Below, piece by piece: positions 59,289 through 64,000 of a stretch of DNA of 64,000 nt; positions within the stretch are counted from its first letter, which is position 1; every line of letters starts with the position of its first letter. A program made the position numbers and the translations under genes. The notes beneath the pieces are model-generated. The model searched no databases. It saw nothing but the letters and a program-made list of their open reading frames with translations, and was not told the DNA's origin. Source of the DNA: Orientallactaga sibirica (lineage: Eukaryota > Chordata > Mammalia > Rodentia > Dipodidae). The stretch is from positions 12,868,001 through 12,932,000 of the forward strand of contig JAEOAD010000031.1 in assembly GCA_036365145.1 (NCBI GenBank), written 5' to 3'.

Positions 59289-59872
59289 AAGGTAGGGTCT
59301 CACTCTAGCTCATGTTGACCTCCTGAACTCACCCTGTAATTCCAGGCTGGCCTCAGACTCACAGCAGGCCTCCTACTTTTGCTTCCTAATTTTTAGGATT
59401 AAAGGTCCTGTGCCACCATGCCTGGCTTGACAATTTTTTTCTTTTCTTTTTTTTTTTTGATGGTTTTTCAAAGGTAGGGTCTCACTGTAGCTCAGGCTGA
59501 CCTGGAATTCACTCTGTAGTCTTAGGGTGTCCTCAAACTCAAGGCAATCCTCCTACCTCTGCCTCCCGAGTGCTGGGATTAAAGGCGTGCGCCACCGTGC
59601 CCAGCATGGCTTGACAATTTTTGTACATATATTTTATGTATTTTCTTTTTTCCAAGGTAGGGTCTCACTCTAGCTCAAGCTGACCTGGAATTCACTCTGT
59701 AGTCTCAGGGTGGCCTTGAACTCTTTGTGATCCTCCAACCTCTGTCTCCCTAGTGCTGGTATTAAAGGCGTGTGCCACCGCGCCTGGCTTATTGTGTATT
59801 TTCATTGTATTTCCATTGCTTCCCTTTTGCCCTCATTAAATCCCTTCTTTCCAGTTGCTCCCACTTCTTTGA

Positions 59873-59942
<70 letters not shown>

Positions 59943-61884
59943 GTGACCCACTGAGTTTTAAGAGTTGTTTTGTTTTCTTTTGGAGAGAGACAGAGACAGA
60001 GGGAGAGGGAGAGGAAGACAGACAGAGATGGGCTGGCCAGCAGTCTCTCAGCTGCTGCGAATGAACCCAGATGCGCGCCCCCTTGTGGTCAAGTGTGTGC
60101 CTCGTGTCACTTTTGCATCTGGCTGAATATGGGACCTGGAGATTGGAACTGCTGGAGATTGGAACCGGCCTTCTTAGGCTTAGGAGGCAGGCGCCTTAAC
60201 CGCTAAGCCATTTCTGCAGCCCTTAAGAGGTTTTTGTGTCAGCACAGATGGAAGGTTATTTACTGGAGCATGGTCAATTTACTAGTGGCCACTTCACTGA
60301 AGAAAATGGCTCTCTTCCCCGAGCAACTGGGAAGCTACCATAAATTCCTTAGGGAAGTTTGGGGCCTCATCAGCTTTGACAGTCAATTTTTTTCTCAGCA
60401 CTTTGAATTTTGAATCTCCCCAAGAATTGTTGCCTTCTATAGAAACAAACTTCTCTGATCAAAGCTGGAAGCAGCCTCAGTGTAGGGACATAAACATCAA
60501 TATTTAGAAGGCATGAGATGTGCATTCTTGACCAGGAAACATAGTAGCTTGCCTCTAATCAAGTGTGCCAGACCCTGATGTTTGAATGTGATGCTCGGCA
60601 TTGACAGAAACTCAAGGACAATTTTTTTTAAAGTCCATTTTTTTTATTGTCAACTTCTTTAATTGTAGACAATATCCCATGATACTTCCCTCCCTCCCCC
60701 CACTTTTCCCTTTGAAACTTCACTCTCCATCATAGCCCCTTCCCCTCTCAATCAGTCTCTCTTTTCAGTTTGATGTCATGATCTTTTCCTCCTATTTTGA
60801 TGGTCTTGTGTAGATAGTGTCAGGCACTGTGAGGTCATGGATATCTAGGTCATTTTGTGTCTGGAGGAGCACGTTGTAAGGAGTCCTCCTCTTCCTTTGG
60901 CTCTTATATTCTTTCCGCCCCCTCTTCTGCAATGGACCCTGAGCCTTGGAAGGTGAGTTTGAGATGTTTCAGTGCTGAGTACTACTCTGAAGGACAATAT
61001 TTTGAAATGTCAGTTTACTATATGCTTTTGAAACCCTGCATATTTTCATCTACAGATTTTGTAGATTAATATGTGATATATAGATTTAAAATTTTAATTT
61101 AATTTTACTATTTTTGTAGGGTGCTGGGCAGTTAACTTGGCTTAATGCTTGTTAATGCTAAGAATACTCTTACTGCTACCCCTGCCAAAAAGGTTTTTAA
61201 GAAAATTAATATCTAAATTTAGCAAAGCTGTGTAGTACACAGACTATCTTCTATAATTTCTCCAGTTTTCACAGTTGCCAGTGCCTTTTCTCCTGTTCAC
61301 TTGATTGTTGTAGGGCTCTGTTTATATAGGCTTATGTATATATGTGTGTGTGTGTGTGTGTATATACATATACATATACACATACACACGCATGTTTCTC
61401 TCAACCATTTGAGACTAGAGTTCATGTGCTAAGGCCACTCAGCCCACATACTTAAATGTGCATTTCTGAAGAATAAGGGTATTCTTCTTCATTACTACGT
61501 ACAGTATAGTCTCAGCTTCATTTGATTATAAGCACTGAAGTACTTCTAACAGATTCCAATTTTGTCACTAACCCATTCTTCAACCCCAGGACACGCCCAG
61601 TCTTGGCTCAGATGCTGCAGCTTATTGTCACATTTCTTTTTTTTTGTTGTTTCTTTCTTTTTTTTTTTTTTAAATATTTATTTATTTGAGAGAGAGAGAG
61701 AGAGAGAATGGGCGCACCAGGGCATCAGCCACTGCAAATGAACTCTAGACACATGTGCCCCCTTGTGCATCTGGCTTATGTGGGTTCTGGAGAATTGAAC
61801 CAGAATCCTTTGGCTTTGCAGGCATACACTTTAACTGCTTAGCCATCTCTCCAGCCCTGTTGTCACATTTCTTTATCTGAAGCA

Positions 61885-62440
61885 TTTTCACAGACTTTAT
61901 GTACATTTATTTATTTATTATTTATTTATATATTTACTTATTTTTCTCTGTTTGAAACAGTGTCGTTGTAGCTGGGAGCTTACTGTGTAGCCCAAGGTGG
62001 ACTCATAGCAGTACTCCCACCTCAGCTTCTTGAAAGGTAGAGTTATAGATGAGTGCCTCCACACCCAATGACATTTTTTTTTTTTTTGGTTTGGTTTTTC
62101 AAGGTAGGGTCTCACTCTAGCCCACGCTGACCTGGAATTCACTATGTAGTTTCAGGGTGGCCTCGAACTCATGGCGATCCTCCTACCTCTGCCTCCTGAG
62201 TGCTGGGATTAAAGGCATGTGCTACCATGCGTGGCTTAGCTGCTGCTTCTTCTTCTTCTTTTTTAAAATTTTATTTATTTATCTATTGGAGAGAGAGGCT
62301 GTGGGGTGCACATGCCAGGGCCTGTAGCCACTGCAAAGGAACTCCCTTCACATGCATGCACCACCATGTGCACCTGACTTACGTGGGTTCTTAGGATTTG
62401 CAGGCATGTGCCTTAATCACTAAGTCATCTCTCCAGCCCC
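61885..62440 (-). repeat. Old remnant, B1-like and DIP-like SINEs
   Basis: TTTA-rich stretch and diverged B1-like 61885-62070; B1-like 62080-62238; DIP-like 62265-62440. 62441-62880 is unique AT-rich intron. Confidence 0.75.
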
Positions 62441-62879
62441 TATTTCTAGCTTCTTTTGAGGCAGTCCAATTTGGGTCTACATAATACTAATACTCCTTGA
62501 ATTTTCCATTTCAGCCTTTCAAGTCTTTTCATGGTTATAGTAGGTATTTAAGGTTGAACTCCACTTAACGTCGTACAAACAAAACTTTAAAAAGTACAAT
62601 ACCTATTATTGTATTAAAGTAATAATTATAATTTAGGTGGTCTCAGTATGTTTAAACATATTCTGTGATGATTTTAGAATCCTTCTTCCAGCCAAATTCT
62701 AAAATATTTTGGTTATTATTACACAGGTTGATTTATTTTTGGTGGGAACAGAGTTACTTACTCCATTTTGAATTTAGAATCTGTTACAGACTTGTGACAT
62801 AGTGGAATGCAATCCACGCTAGCTTTCGTTTTCAATTGTTAAATGTCTTCTCTCTTTGGGGCATCTCTGTACCTCAGTT

Positions 62880-62998
62880 TGTCTTCTACTGCTGAGAGCA
62901 TAGGTATGGGTCACCATTCCTGGTTTGTTGGGAGCTGGGGATCCAACCCATGCACCCTAGATAAGCACTCTATCCCCTGAACCACGTCTCCAGGCTTG
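62880..62998 (-). repeat. Old tRNA-like SINE remnant
   Basis: Diverged antisense element with GGGAGCTGGGGATCCAACCC and ACTCTATCCCCTGAACCACG, typical of ID/B4-type SINEs. Confidence 0.45.
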
Positions 62999-63169
62999 CT
63001 GGTGTATCTTCTGAAGTAGAGGAGAAGGAACTTTTCTTCTTTTCTTCTTCAGGCAGTTAGAGACATTTAGTAGTTAGCTTTTGGAACCTTGGGTCAGAAT
63101 TCAGGCCTATTATATTTAAAAACATGTTTTGTGCCATTTTCTTTCCTCCCTTCCTCCTTCCTTCCTTTC

Positions 63170-63338
63170 TTTCTCTCTCTCCTTTTTTTTTTGGTTTTTT
63201 GAAGTAGGGTTTCACTCTAGCCCAGGCTGACCTGGAATTCACTCTGTATTCTCAGGGTGGCCTTGAACTCATGGGCAATCCTCCTACCTCTGCCTTCTGA
63301 GTGCTGGGATTAAAGGTGTGCACTACTATGTCTGGTTT
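63170..63338 (-). repeat. B1-like SINE
   Basis: Antisense, preceded by a CT-rich stretch (63140-63182). From TTTTTTGAAGTAGGGTTTCA to CACTACTATGTCTGG. Confidence 0.85.
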
Positions 63339-63587
63339 TTTGTGCCACTTTCACAGTGGCTTAGATTCGATTTGAATTTGTGCCCTGCAACCACATTTTC
63401 CTAATAAAGGAAAGTTAACTGTACCTCGTTCACTTATATTCAGACTTGCTATTTGTTTTTATGTAACCTTAGGACATCACTTGTCTAAATCTAGGTAGTT
63501 TTCTCCCCATTCTCAAAATTTTGGCAAAAATTCCATTGGTGTCTTCTTTATGCTAGATATGATAGTTCATGTTTCTTTTTGGCTTGT

Positions 63588-63690
63588 GTTTGTGTGTGCA
63601 TATGTGTGTGTGTATAATGTAGTGTGTGTATGGCATATGTGTTTGTGTGTGCAGGTGTGTGTAATGTATGTGTGGAATATGTGTATATAT
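63588..63690. repeat. Imperfect (TG)n repeat
   Basis: TGTGTGTGCATATGTGTGTG-type sequence with interruptions. It creates overlapping ORFs on both strands that I do not accept as genes. 63700-64000 shows only a diverged B1/B4-like remnant at about 63835-63960. Confidence 0.85.
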
Positions 63691-64000
63691 GTGCCTTTGT
63701 GGCACCCCATAAGCTTACCTGCAGCTGGGGTAGCTTGCTTGCAGTAGCTGGAGTGGAACATTGGCTTTTCCATTCCATTGCTCTTCCCTGGTCTTTCTTT
63801 GAGCCAGTCTCTTTACTGATTCTATAGCTTGCTGGGTGCCTGATGGGTGTTAGGTCTCTGCTCCCCTGTGGGTCTCTGGGGTTACAGGTGTGCATGGCCA
63901 TGTCCAGGTATTTTATGGGGGATGTGGAGATTTGAACTTGGGCACTCTCACTGATTAGGCTATATTGGCTAGTAAGTAAGTGCTGCGAAGCCTCCTGTTT

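Larger units (their letters stand above)
56211..61782 (+). repeat. Direct tandem duplication, about 2.79 kb per unit
   Basis: Unit 1 is 56211-59000 and unit 2 is 59001-61782. Matching landmarks lie 2777-2790 bases apart throughout. Both units contain, in order: antisense DIP-like SINE; (TA)n; three antisense B1-like SINEs; a second (TA)n; a long-body DIP-like SINE; unique sequence; a truncated antisense L1; a CA/TG repeat; and the start of another DIP-like SINE that is complete only after unit 2 (to 61857). Most differences are single-base length changes in homopolymers and different (TA)n lengths. Wholly inside CHD2 intron 5. Confidence 0.93.

Noticed and set aside
63548..63901. Overlapping ORFs on both strands near the right edge
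   Set aside because: Produced by an imperfect (TG)n repeat, which reads as Val/Cys or His/Thr repeats.

Overview
The window is vertebrate nuclear DNA, not prokaryotic. It consists of long AT-rich introns, short GT-AG exons and a very dense load of short retroposons. Two SINE kinds dominate. One is a 7SL-derived B1-like element. The other is a tRNA-derived element whose head (GGCTGGAGAGATGGCTTAG) is that of the B2 superfamily but whose body differs from mouse B2. That mix fits a dipodoid rodent (jerboa or jumping mouse, the DIP branch of the B2 superfamily). The species call is inference.

One protein gene is recognised: the 5' part of CHD2 (chromodomain helicase DNA-binding protein 2), on the + strand. 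I see a non-coding exon 1 ending at 11984, exon 2 with the start codon at 12396, and coding exons 43749-43980, 51322-51408 and 53693-53754. These give codons 1 to about 148 of a protein of roughly 1,830 residues. The reading phase fits at every junction. From 53755 to the right edge is the next intron; the remodeler's chromodomains and ATPase lie beyond the window.

Upstream on the same strand is the 3' part of a lncRNA that I identify as the orthologue of Chaserr, the cis-acting repressor of Chd2. A candidate internal exon is at 1089-1152. A last exon is at about 8964-9308, carrying nine ATGG motifs and an AATAAA signal. The lncRNA ends about 2.2 kb before the CHD2 promoter. The stretch 7.9-16.3 kb (lncRNA end, promoter, exons 1-2, an intronic CpG island) is almost free of SINEs, unlike the rest of the window.

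Layout: 1-7.9 kb, lncRNA intron full of SINEs; 7.9-16.3 kb, regulatory core; 16.3-31.6 kb, SINE-rich CHD2 intron 2 with two MaLR-like LTRs; 31.6-41.5 kb, an old L1 fragment interrupted by an 8.1 kb SINE-L1-SINE composite (nearly full-length antisense L1) bounded by target-site duplications; 42.6-43.5 kb, a truncated L1; 43.7-53.8 kb, CHD2 exons 3-5; 56.2-61.8 kb, a direct tandem duplication of about 2.79 kb inside intron 5, either very recent or an assembly artefact; 61.8-64 kb, more intron.

No CRISPR array, operon, prophage or other microbial system is present. The strongest leads are regulatory: the AUGG-rich lncRNA exon, a run of tiny upstream ORFs in the CHD2 leader, an intronic CpG island with CRE and kappa-B sites, and a SINE subfamily that carries a near-consensus CTCF motif.
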